A program made the position numbers and the translations under genes. Of a DNA stretch of 14,475 bases, positions 7,484-13,676 are shown piece after piece (position 1 is the stretch's first letter; every line of letters starts with the position of its first letter). The stretch is from DASTBU01 sp035711845 (GTDB lineage Bacteria; Acidobacteriota; Vicinamibacteria; Vicinamibacterales; 2-12-FULL-66-21), in NCBI GenBank assembly GCA_035711845.1, contig DASTBU010000079.1, positions 1 to 14,475 on the forward strand, in the 5' to 3' direction. The notes under the pieces are model-generated. The model did no database searches. It worked only from the letters and a program-made list of their open reading frames with translations, and was not told where the DNA came from.

Positions 7484-7510
7484 GCGGCGCCGCCGTGGTT
7501 GCGGCAGACA

Positions 7511-7535
7511 GGGTTCAAATCCCGCGGCCGCACCA
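7511..7535 (+). other. tRNA 3'-end-like fragment (T-loop to CCA)
   Basis: GGGTTCAAATCCC is followed by a GC-rich arm ending GCACCA, as at the 3' end of a tRNA gene. There is no partner acceptor strand or anticodon arm upstream, and the base pairing of the T-stem stops after three pairs, so this is not a functional tRNA. Fragments like this are typically left where an integrative element used a tRNA gene as its attachment site. Confidence 0.6.
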
Positions 7536-7545
7536 AGACATGAAA

Positions 7546-7569
7546 GGCCACGCGAGATTCCACGTGGCC
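7546..7569 (+). other. 7-bp hairpin downstream of tRNA-like fragment
   Basis: GGCCACG (7546-7552), ten bases, then CGTGGCC (7563-7569). It could terminate transcripts of the PcfJ-like gene, but no T-run follows. Confidence 0.45.
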
Positions 7570-7580
7570 ACTGAAGTTTC

Positions 7581-7642
7581 GGTTGCGGGGGCCCGCAACC
7601 CGCTGAATTTGGAGTTCTCCTGGTCAGCGGCATAGCCACTGT
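7581..7642 (+). pseudogene. Possible serine-recombinase C-terminal tail remnant with 9-bp hairpin
   Basis: GGTTGCGGGGGCCCGCAACC (7581-7600) is a perfect 9-bp stem with a two-base loop. In frame it reads GCGGPQPAEFG and runs to a TGA after VRER. The same GCGGPQ reading occurs at the end of the recombinase-like coiled-coil sequence at 14104-14121. No upstream recombinase sequence is attached, so this would be only the last codons of a lost gene. The identification rests on this short match. Confidence 0.35.
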
Positions 7643-7824
7643 CCGCGAACGGTGACCGCAAACCGCTCGGAGCCGTCGGCGGCGTGCAGCAGGGTGAGCG
7701 GCTGTGTACCCGACCAGTTCTTGAGGTGCTCAGTGCGTCTCGCCGCCCACACGCCGCGCACGTGGGCGCCTGAGCTAATCCCGGATCGTCCAATGGACAA
7801 GCGGGTCTCAATCGCCGCGGTCAC
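7624..7824 (-). CDS. Small hypothetical ORF, doubtful
   Basis: A 66-residue reading (MTAAIETRLSIGRSGIS to the end RGQWLCR) has natural-looking composition (HLKNWSGTQPLTLLHAADG) but no recognised family and no clear Shine-Dalgarno sequence before its GTG. It is in the same frame as the lipoprotein at 7843-8412. Only that gene's TAG and six further codons separate them. It could be a 3' remnant of a longer ancestral gene or an independent small gene. The overlap of its 3' end with the opposite-strand recombinase-tail reading weakens the call. Confidence 0.25.
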   Translation of the reverse strand: MTAAIETRLSIGRSGISSGAHVRGVWAARRTEHLKNWSGTQPLTLLHAADGSERFAVTVRGQWLCR

Positions 7825-7842
7825 GTATTCGCCGACGCGTGC

Positions 7843-8412
7843 CTATCGTTGCGCCCTCAAATTTGGCGTTCTAAGGAAGTACGGAGAAGGGAGCGGAATG
7901 TCACATGCTCCCTTCCCGACCAACCTGTTGCCGCTTCCAACGACCTTCGCAGTGTAGGCGCAGTTATTAAAGGTCCAGCTGATGTCTTTCCCGGAGATAA
8001 CGCCGTTCGTTACCTCGAGCAAGGGTGGGAACGACGGCGGCCAAAATGGTCCCTGGCCACCCTCCGTCACGCAGGAGCCGCCTTGCGTTGCCGTGCCTTC
8101 GAAGGTGCCGCCAGTCTGAACGAGCTTAATCTCGCCGCCCCCCTTACAGGTCAGGTACGTGACCTCGCCCTCCGGCACGATCCCTTGCCCTATCATCTCG
8201 ACGATGAAAGGCGGGATCGCCGATTCGACCGTCTCCTGCCACGTCCAGCTACCAGTCAGGTTGATCTCTTCCGCGCCCGAAGTGGCAGATTGACCACCGG
8301 CAGCAGGTGTCATCTCGGCCGCGCGTGTGGGCGCGGTCGGCAGCCGACCCGCCTCGCAGCCAACGAGCGCGACACCGAGTGAAAGCAATGAAACAACTCT
8401 CGAACAGGACAT
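7843..8412 (-). CDS. Lipoprotein of unknown function
   Basis: The 189-residue product starts at ATG 8412, with GGGAGG four bases upstream. Earlier in-frame codons lie before the signal sequence and lack such a site. The signal ends in a good lipobox (ALVGC, Cys19), and the mature end CEAGRLPTAPT matches the Cys...PTxP pattern of two other lipoproteins in the window. The body is a likely beta-rich domain (INLTGSWTWQETVES; GGTFEGTATQGGSC; GVISGKDISWTFNNC; GNRLVGKGAC). It resembles small secreted beta-barrel lipoproteins and has five cysteines after the lipidated one. It is transcribed away from the winged-helix regulator at 8545 with 132 bases between them, which makes it a candidate target of that regulator. 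Confidence 0.75.
   Translation of the reverse strand: MSCSRVVSLLSLGVALVGCEAGRLPTAPTRAAEMTPAAGGQSATSGAEEINLTGSWTWQETVESAIPPFIVEMIGQGIVPEGEVTYLTCKGGGEIKLVQTGGTFEGTATQGGSCVTEGGQGPFWPPSFPPLLEVTNGVISGKDISWTFNNCAYTAKVVGSGNRLVGKGACDIPLPSPYFLRTPNLRAQR
7886..7915. other. 9-bp perfect inverted repeat near lipoprotein 3' end
   Basis: GAAGGGAGC (7886-7894) and GCTCCCTTC (7907-7915) with a 12-base loop lie inside the last codons of the minus-strand lipoprotein gene. They may be a terminator-like hairpin overlapping the coding end. The sequence after it on the minus strand is pyrimidine-rich but not a T-run. Confidence 0.45.
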
Positions 8413-8486
8413 GTTGCCTCCCAGCCCAGCGCAGTCGGTGCGCACGAACGTTTCCGCTATCATCTGGACCGTCGGCTACGATGTCT

Positions 8487-8513
8487 TGACGGCACGCTGA
8501 CGGATTGCTGACG
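8487..8513 (+). promoter_or_regulatory. Three TGACG repeats with 11-bp period, possible winged-helix regulator box
   Basis: TGACG occurs at 8487, 8498 and 8509; the last two are within the longer repeat GCTGACG. OmpR/PhoB-type winged-helix proteins typically bind direct repeats of 11-bp period. The next gene, starting at 8545, encodes such a domain. The array ends 31 bases before its ATG, so autoregulation is a reasonable inference, as is control of the divergent lipoprotein gene. Confidence 0.5.
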
Positions 8514-8544
8514 AAACGATGGGGCACGCCGGCCACAGGGTTTC

Positions 8545-10488
8545 ATGGGCCAATTTTCAGAATTTCGGTTCGGCGATTTCGTGCTGGACGGGGCCCAGCG
8601 CCGCCTGCTCCGTTCGGGCGAAGACGTCTATCTCCCGCCGAAGACATTCGAGCTCCTGCTGCATCTCCTCCAGAACAGAGGTCGAGTCCTCACCAAGGAT
8701 GAACTGCTCGAGGCTGTCTGGCCGGAGGTGAACGTCGTCGAGAACACCTTGGCCCAGCGGATTCGGGAAATCCGCGAAGCGCTGGGCGACGCCGCTCAAG
8801 GTGGGCGGTTCATCAAGACGGTTCCCAAGGTTGGCTATCAGTTCATTGCCGAGCTCGATGACGAGCGGGCTGTTGTCGAGGCGTCGCCGCTCCCCCTGGC
8901 GAGCCCCGAGGCGGCAGGTACGCTGGGTATTGTTGGCGGCCGGCGCGGTCCTGAAACCGAGGCCCCCGCCAGCAAACATCGACACCACACGTTGCCGGTC
9001 GCGACCGCGTGCGTGATTCTGATCGGACTGGCCGGTGCCGGGTACTACCTCGCGAGGATACGAGCGGCACCTCCTCCGGGCTCGCCTGCTGTGATCACGT
9101 CGATCGCGGTGCTGCCGTTCAAGCCGTTGGTGGACGACAGCCGCGATGCCTCTCTCGAGCTGGGCATGGCCGACAGTCTAATCATGAAACTCGGAAGCCT
9201 CGGAAACATTACCGTGCGTCCACTCAGTGCGGTGCGCCGCTATACGGACGTCGAGCAGGACGCAGTCAAGGCTGGCCGGGAACTGCGGGTCGACTCAGTG
9301 CTGGAGGGTCACATTCAGAGGCTGCAGGATCGGATCAGAGTGAGCGTTAGTCTGCGTCGTGTCCGCGATGGCCAGCAGCTGTGGGCCGATCGGTTCGATG
9401 AGAAGTGGACGAGCATCTTCGCTGCCCAAGACCTGGTCTCACAACGCGTCGCAGCAGCACTGGCACTCGCGCTGACGGGCGATGAGCAACGCCAGCTAGC
9501 CAAACGCTACACCGAAAGTCCGGAGGCATATGGGGCCTACGTCCGGGGCCGCTATTTCTGGAACACTGGGACCGCAGATGGACATAGAAAAGCCGTCGAA
9601 GAATTTCAGCGGGCGATAAGCCTCGACCCCAACTATTCGCTCGCCTTTGCCGGCCTCGCCGACTCCTACAATTTGCTTGGGAGCTACGGCGTCATGCCGA
9701 TGCGGGAGGCATACGAGAAGGCCAAGGCAGCGGCGCAGCGGGCCGTCGATCTGGACGATCAGATAGCCGAAGCCCACACGTCAATCGGCGCGATCACGGC
9801 AAGTTACGACTGGGACTGGGCCAAGGCCGAAGGGCATTTCGTGCGTGCCATCGACTTAAAGCCACGCTATGCGACGGCACACGAGTGGTACTCGGAATAC
9901 CTCTCGTGGATGGGGCGGCACGACCAGGCCATTCGCGCGGCGCAGCAGGCGCTTGACCTCGACCCGGTCTCGCTTCATGCCAACTCGCATGTGGGCCTAG
10001 CCCTCTATAGGGCGCGTCAGTACGAGGCTGCGATAGAGCGGTTCCGGGAGACGCTCCATCTCGATCAAGATTTCGCTGACGCCCACGTCATGCTCGGAGT
10101 CACCCTCGTGCAGACCGGGCTGCACGGCCAAGCCATCGCAGAGTTTCAACGGGCCCAGATGCTCACGGGGAATAGTCCTGAGATCTTGGGCCTGCTTGGC
10201 TATGGCTACGGGATGGCCGGCATGAAACGCGAGGCACAAGATGTCTTGAAAGAGCTGAACAATCTGGCAAGGCAGAACAGGTATGTTTCGTCCTTTTCGC
10301 GAGCGATCATCCATATCGGACTGGGCGAGACCGATCTCGCATTCAAATGGCTGGAGCGGGCGTACCAAGAGCGATTGTGGTACTTGACGTTGCTCGCTGT
10401 TGACCCGCTGTTCGACCGTTTGCGGGGAGACGAGCGATTCACCAACCTGGTGAGGCGGATGAATCTCACGCCGGCGGCTAAATCGTAG
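8545..10488 (+). CDS. CadC-like membrane regulator: winged helix, membrane span, TPR domain
   Basis: The 647-residue product opens with an OmpR/PhoB-type DNA-binding domain at about 1-105. Visible marks are LPPKTFELLLHLLQNRGRVL, the recognition region VNVVENTLAQRIREIREALGD and the closing wing FIKTVPKVGYQF. One membrane span follows at about 149-170 (ATACVILIGLAGAGYYLA). Next is a TolB/FlgO-like segment at about 183-310 (SIAVLPFKPL; ADSLIMKLG; VDSVLEGHIQ; QQLWADRFDE). The rest is TPR repeats to about 600, with the typical xLDPxxxxAH spacing (SLDPNYSLAFAG; LDLDPVSLHA; LHLDQDFADAH). The DNA-binding part is cytoplasmic and the sensor part should be periplasmic. The architecture is common in Acidobacteriota. 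AGGG stands before the ATG. It diverges from the lipoprotein gene at 8412. Confidence 0.9.
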   Translation: MGQFSEFRFGDFVLDGAQRRLLRSGEDVYLPPKTFELLLHLLQNRGRVLTKDELLEAVWPEVNVVENTLAQRIREIREALGDAAQGGRFIKTVPKVGYQFIAELDDERAVVEASPLPLASPEAAGTLGIVGGRRGPETEAPASKHRHHTLPVATACVILIGLAGAGYYLARIRAAPPPGSPAVITSIAVLPFKPLVDDSRDASLELGMADSLIMKLGSLGNITVRPLSAVRRYTDVEQDAVKAGRELRVDSVLEGHIQRLQDRIRVSVSLRRVRDGQQLWADRFDEKWTSIFAAQDLVSQRVAAALALALTGDEQRQLAKRYTESPEAYGAYVRGRYFWNTGTADGHRKAVEEFQRAISLDPNYSLAFAGLADSYNLLGSYGVMPMREAYEKAKAAAQRAVDLDDQIAEAHTSIGAITASYDWDWAKAEGHFVRAIDLKPRYATAHEWYSEYLSWMGRHDQAIRAAQQALDLDPVSLHANSHVGLALYRARQYEAAIERFRETLHLDQDFADAHVMLGVTLVQTGLHGQAIAEFQRAQMLTGNSPEILGLLGYGYGMAGMKREAQDVLKELNNLARQNRYVSSFSRAIIHIGLGETDLAFKWLERAYQERLWYLTLLAVDPLFDRLRGDERFTNLVRRMNLTPAAKS

Positions 10489-10617
10489 CCGCAGTCTCCG
10501 AGGCGCTGAACCGTAAGTCGGACACCACATACATGTCATCTCCCGGAATGACGGGTTTGGCCAAAGGACGAGGTTCGTCGACAATGGGGATGTCAACGAC
10601 AGGAGTTTCCATCCGAC

Positions 10618-10848
10618 ATGCCGCAGCTGACGCGCATCACTCGTGACCCCGCCGTAATGGGCGGAAAACCGTGCATTCGCGGCATGCGCGTCACGGTCGG
10701 TACAGTCGTCGGCCTCGTCGCCACAGGACGCACTCGGGACGAGATTCTCCGCGAGTATCCGTATCTGGAAGCCGAGGACATCGCTGAGGCCCTGTCCTAC
10801 GCCGCGTCGCGGGCAGAGGAAGTCGAAGTTCCGCTGCGCCAGCCGTGA
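10618..10848 (+). CDS. DUF433 antitoxin
   Basis: The 76-residue product matches the DUF433 family along its length. Marks are ITRDPAVMGGKPCIRGMRV at the start, the helix-turn-helix-like TVGTVVGLVATGRTRDEIL, then EYPYLEAEDIAEALSYAA. DUF433 proteins are usually the antitoxin of a pair with a DUF5615 PIN-like toxin encoded directly downstream, as here. They are expected to bind the toxin and often the promoter of the pair. The best upstream Shine-Dalgarno candidate (AGGAG near 10600) is about 14 bases from the ATG, so the start is supported mainly by family length. This gene appears intact while its partner does not. Confidence 0.85.
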   Translation: MPQLTRITRDPAVMGGKPCIRGMRVTVGTVVGLVATGRTRDEILREYPYLEAEDIAEALSYAASRAEEVEVPLRQP

Positions 10849-11059
10849 GCTGCTCGGAGACATGAACCTGTCGCCAAGCTGGATCGAACGCTTGGCGCGT
10901 CACGGGTTCGAAGCCGTCCACTGGTCCACCATCGGTGCTGCGACCGCGCCAGACGTCGAGATCCTGGCGTGGGCAAGCGAGCACCAGTGCGTCGTCCTTA
11001 CGAACGACCTCGACTTCTCGGCAATCCTCGCAGCTGCGCCAAGCGTGGTGCAAATCCGA
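10844..11059 (+). pseudogene. DUF5615 PIN-like toxin, broken at both ends
   Basis: The reading MNLSPSWIERLARHGFEAVH, then TAPDVEILAWASEH, VVLTNDLDFSAIL and PSVVQIR follows the DUF5615 family, a PIN-like putative RNase. In the family a conserved Asp precedes MNLS (as in LLLDMNLSP). Here the upstream in-frame codons read RELLGD, so that Asp lies before the only ATG (10862), and no ATG, GTG or TTG is in frame ahead of it. After QIR (about 11059) homology stops and serine-recombinase sequence begins, removing the C-terminal third. The frame itself stays open to 11413 with unrelated content. The toxin is therefore probably inactive. Confidence 0.75.
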
Positions 11060-11282
11060 TCTTCGAGGACGAGCTGTGGAGTTGGGTTAAGGCGCGCCAA
11101 CTGGGAGATGCGCCGCGTGGCATCGAGCGGCGATCCGAAGCGGTTTAACCAGGCACGACGCCCGAAGTATCTCTTCTCCGGTCTGACGAAATGCGCAGAA
11201 TGCGGGCGGCGGGTACGCGATGTACTGGCGCGATCGCCTCGTGTGTGGATGCGGGCGAGTAGCGCGTCGATCAGGCGTGTGA
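11059..11282 (+). pseudogene. Large serine recombinase remnant (zinc-ribbon region) with frameshifts
   Basis: Three successive reading frames give pieces in the order expected of a large serine recombinase. First is IFEDELWSWVKARQ from 11059. Second, after a shift, is GDPKRFNQARRPKYLFSGL then TKCAECG (to 11206). Third, after one extra C at 11207, is GGYAMYWRDRLVCG (11208 on), ending at TGA 11280-11282. KYLFSGLTKCxECG is the recombinase zinc-ribbon start. The catalytic N-terminal domain is absent, and the toxin homology ends exactly where this begins. A collinear C-terminal piece lies at 13677-14318. Confidence 0.7.
11074..11088 (+). repeat. Left arm of 15-bp exact inverted repeat
   Basis: CTGTGGAGTTGGGTT is exactly the reverse complement of 13038-13052. 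The two arms bracket 1949 bases containing the recombinase zinc ribbon, the hydrolase and the two phage-like genes. The match stops at 15 bases on both sides. Confidence 0.6.
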
Positions 11283-11409
11283 GCTACGCCTGTGACGTCT
11301 GCGGCTGTCGGCCTTCCTTCGTACGCACCACCCGTGACGATCACGGCGTCGAAGCGTCGCGGCTGGGGCGGCGCCTTCGGCGCCGGAAGTCAGTTGCGCC
11401 GGCAGGCGA
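11283..11409. other. Non-coding stretch with small hairpin
   Basis: No gene is seen between the recombinase remnant and the promoter repeats. A hairpin GGCGCC-TTC-GGCGCC lies at 11370-11384 with no T-run after it. Confidence 0.4.
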
Positions 11410-11482
11410 CTGATCACGCGGGGACCCGGGCGCCAGACTCGACCTGTGCGCGGTTGATCATGCCGGGATCCGGGGCTAGACT
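11410..11482 (+). promoter_or_regulatory. Tandem promoter-like direct repeats before the hydrolase
   Basis: Two imperfect copies about 44 bases apart, TGATCACGCGGGGACC... (11411-11440) and TGATCATGCCGGGATCC... (11455-11483), both end AGACTC. The second gives a plausible sigma-70 promoter: TTGATC (11454-11459), 17 bases, TAGACT (11477-11482). The first has CTGATC and CAGACT with an 18-base spacer and would be weaker. Transcription from the second would begin about a dozen bases before ATG 11501. Confidence 0.5.
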
Positions 11483-11500
11483 CCTGCGTGAGGATCGAAC

Positions 11501-12391
11501 ATGACTGACAAACCGCGGGTGGGATTGTTGCACTTGGCACTTTTTGTTGGTCTCTTCGCCTCACCGCGCGAGTTGTCGACCCAGTCGGGCCAGATGAGCG
11601 AACCCATTCGGCGCACGTTGATGGTCCGAGGCGTCGAGCGCGAATACTTCGTTTATCTGCCGCCCGAATTCGATCGAAACATCACGTACTGGCCGCTCGT
11701 CGTTGTGGGCGGCGGTTTCCTTCCGAACCGAATCGTCAGGCATCTCAGCGAATCTCGATTCGATGTGATTGTCATTGCGTCGAGTGGGCCCACCGGCGAC
11801 GTCAATGCCGTGCGCTTTCCGGCGTTCGGTGAAGGTCAGTTTCTTCGAGACGTCTTGAGAGAGGTGCAGAAGGACTATCGGCTCAGAACAAAAATTCTGC
11901 TCACCGGCTACTCACGTGGAGCGCAGTTCGCGCATCGATTTGCACTGGCATTTCCAGAACAGGTCGAAGCCGTGGCGGCGTTGGCGTCTGGTACCTGGAC
12001 GACGCCCGAAGGCAGGTTCCTCGTCGAGGAAATCGGGGAAGTCAAGAATGCGCGGGCCTTCCTGTCCGACGCCGCGAACGCGGCTACCGTCCCCGAGCGA
12101 CTCCACGACCTGTTTACTCCCCAGGTCGCTGCGGTCGCGGAATCAAAAGCGGTTGCAGGCGCGAAGAACGTGCCTTTCCTCGTGATGTGCGGCACGCTTG
12201 ACCCTCGTCAGCCAATCGCAAGGGCATTCGTGCGCAGCCTGGAAGCGCTGGGGTATCGTGTGTCGGCCGAGTGGCCGCGAACTCCACACGTGTGTAATGA
12301 CCCTGCGTGCAGCGCGGAATTCAGGACGGAGTTCGACAAGTACTCTCGAATCACCATCGATTTCTTTCAGCGTATTACTCGCGGTCCGTGA
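11501..12391 (+). CDS. Secreted alpha/beta hydrolase, esterase/PHB-depolymerase-like
   Basis: The 296-residue product starts at ATG with GAGGAT six bases upstream. An N-terminal hydrophobic stretch (LLHLALFVGLFA, ending near TQSG) indicates export. The fold is alpha/beta hydrolase. The nucleophile elbow is GYSRG (Ser138), the acid is probably Asp234 in CGTLDP, and the base His263 in RTPHVC. The start of the mature part (RRTLMVRGVEREYFVYLPPEFD) and the oxyanion-side strand VVVGGGFL are as in esterases of the PHB-depolymerase/LpqC group. The substrate cannot be read from sequence; a short-chain or aryl ester is typical of the group. The gene lies within the recombinase-bounded segment and may be cargo. 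Confidence 0.85.
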   Translation: MTDKPRVGLLHLALFVGLFASPRELSTQSGQMSEPIRRTLMVRGVEREYFVYLPPEFDRNITYWPLVVVGGGFLPNRIVRHLSESRFDVIVIASSGPTGDVNAVRFPAFGEGQFLRDVLREVQKDYRLRTKILLTGYSRGAQFAHRFALAFPEQVEAVAALASGTWTTPEGRFLVEEIGEVKNARAFLSDAANAATVPERLHDLFTPQVAAVAESKAVAGAKNVPFLVMCGTLDPRQPIARAFVRSLEALGYRVSAEWPRTPHVCNDPACSAEFRTEFDKYSRITIDFFQRITRGP

Positions 12392-12457
12392 GGCGCGCCG
12401 CAGCGATTTGAATCGGAGCCGCCCTAAGATCTGCTCCAAGCGATTTGTCTCAAGCTG

Positions 12458-12622
12458 ATGGAACGGCCCTACCGCGTGAACGACCTACGAATCGCCATTC
12501 GAATCATCCGGGACCACGCCCTCCAAGATCCTGATTGGTTGCCGAGTCTGCCAGAGCGAGACCGCGCTCTCGTGGCGGGCGTCCTACTGGCGGAAGCTGG
12601 ACGAAACGATGTCGTTCACTGA
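12458..12622 (+). CDS. Small phage-like protein of unknown function
   Basis: The 54-residue product (MERPYRVNDLRIAIRIIRDH to AEAGRNDVVH) is predicted mostly helical. Its stop lies inside the next gene, whose ATG (12609) precedes it by 14 bases, so the two are probably coupled. The segment DWLPSLPERDRALVAGVLLA looks like a real protein rather than a shadow. Small genes of this kind precede phage packaging genes, but I know no family for it. No strong Shine-Dalgarno sequence is seen. Confidence 0.5.
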   Translation: MERPYRVNDLRIAIRIIRDHALQDPDWLPSLPERDRALVAGVLLAEAGRNDVVH

Positions 12623-13067
12623 GCCAAAGGCATGGGAGCGCGGGAGCTTCAGCAGCCATCAGCGGTTTCACGCCTTCAGCCATCTACGGGATCTCCCGCA
12701 CGCCGAGAGGAGCACCATTCGCGCCTACAACGAGCACCGCAACCGGTGCCAGGGTAAGCGCGAAGCCCGGATCGTGAACGGCAGGTGGAAGCTCTGGTCT
12801 ATCGAGGACAACTGGGCCGGCCGGCTGGAGGCGTGGGATACCGAAGTCGATCGCCAACGGCGCGAGAAGTTCGTGAAAGCGCAACTCGACGCCGTTGAAA
12901 AACACCAGCGTTTGCTGGCCGCCGCGCAGAGCGTGCTGTTCGCTCCTGTCCGCGCGGTTCTGAACCGCCTGAATGATCCCGCGTTCGTCGCCGCGCTGGA
13001 AACGCAGACTGCTCCCTGGGTAATTCGGCCTTTGACAAACCCAACTCCACAGTGTTTGGCGTCTTGA
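12609..13067 (+). CDS. Phage-like protein, possibly terminase small-subunit-like
   Basis: The 152-residue product opens EPKAWERGSFSSHQRFHAFS then HLRDLPHAERSTIRAYNEH, followed by WKLWSIEDNWAGRLEAWDTE and a long charged helix (VDRQRREKFVKAQLDAVEKH). The pattern of a short DNA-binding-like start, a W-rich segment with RLxAWD, and a coiled coil resembles small terminase-subunit-like phage proteins. The resemblance is in layout, not in a proven motif. It overlaps the 54-residue gene in another frame. Its last codons contain the right arm of the 15-bp inverted repeat, and the TTGACA before the next lipoprotein overlaps its stop. Confidence 0.5.
   Translation: MSFTEPKAWERGSFSSHQRFHAFSHLRDLPHAERSTIRAYNEHRNRCQGKREARIVNGRWKLWSIEDNWAGRLEAWDTEVDRQRREKFVKAQLDAVEKHQRLLAAAQSVLFAPVRAVLNRLNDPAFVAALETQTAPWVIRPLTNPTPQCLAS
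13038..13052 (+). repeat. Right arm of 15-bp exact inverted repeat
   Basis: AACCCAACTCCACAG pairs exactly with 11074-11088 in inverted orientation. It is near the 3' end of the phage-like gene. A 15-base match could arise by chance in a window of this size, so its significance is open. Confidence 0.6.
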
Positions 13068-13126
13068 CATGGGGAAAATCTCTGATAAGTTCTGCCAGCC
13101 GACAACTGCTATCGCACGGAGGTGTT

Positions 13127-13672
13127 ATGCGAAGTCGAAGCTACCTTCTGGTTGTCGCCGTCGCCTTCGTGAGTGGTTGCAGTGGAAGCAGTCCGACGTC
13201 ACCTTCCTCCGCCACACCGGCAGCGCCCCTTCCTGAATCAATAGAGCTCATCAGCGCGAGCGCTGATGCGGGGAGCACGCTCAGGCACTCGTCCTGCCAC
13301 TTCGCTCACGACGGATACTGGGACTTGGTAAGTTGTTTCGACGACTTGCGACTCACATTCGCCGTGCGTTCCAATCGGGATGCCACTTACGCGCGTCTGG
13401 TCACCGAGTTCCGCACATCAGATGGCCGGGTCTGTGGCGAGACCTTCGGGCGGGGCGACGACGGGCGAGGCGACGCTGAAATCTCTCAGCCCCTCGTCGC
13501 AAACGTCGTCGCGACGTTTCAGACAAGTCCCGTATACCTCAAGCTCGACTGCTGGGACCTACTGCCGTTCAAAACGGTGACGGTTCTCGCCCGCGTAACG
13601 GCTGTGAGTCCGGGAATAACGGTTGAGCTGATGAAACAGGAGTTCTCAATCGACTTCACGTTTACTCGCTAG
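13127..13672 (+). CDS. Lipoprotein of unknown function
   Basis: The 181-residue product starts at ATG 13127, with GGAGG four bases before it. The longer frame from 13052 has no such site and would bury the signal peptide. The signal is MRSRSYLLVVAVAFVSGC (Cys18, lipobox VSGC). A low-complexity linker SGSSPTSPSSATPAAP follows, again with the Cys...PTxP pattern. The body is beta-rich (RLTFAVRSNRDATYARLVTE; TVTVLARVTAVSPGITVEL) and has four more cysteines. No family is recognised. A good -35-like TTGACA sits at 13064-13069, but the nearest -10 candidate (GATAAG, 13084) is only 14 bases away. Recombinase sequence begins a few bases after its stop. Confidence 0.7.
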   Translation: MRSRSYLLVVAVAFVSGCSGSSPTSPSSATPAAPLPESIELISASADAGSTLRHSSCHFAHDGYWDLVSCFDDLRLTFAVRSNRDATYARLVTEFRTSDGRVCGETFGRGDDGRGDAEISQPLVANVVATFQTSPVYLKLDCWDLLPFKTVTVLARVTAVSPGITVELMKQEFSIDFTFTR

Positions 13673-13676
13673 ATGA

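Noticed and set aside
7511..7535. Functional tRNA gene
   Set aside because: Only the T-loop-to-CCA end is present; no acceptor 5' strand, D arm or anticodon arm can be folded upstream.
10480..10615. Short minus-strand frame beginning METPVVDIPIVDEPRPLAKP, 44 residues
   Set aside because: It reads like a protein, but it has no Shine-Dalgarno sequence, overlaps the end of the regulator gene and has no recognisable family.
13064..13089. Sigma-70 promoter TTGACA/GATAAG before the lipoprotein at 13127
   Set aside because: The -35 is perfect, but the spacer is only 14 bases and the 17-base position has no -10 match; not listed as a feature.
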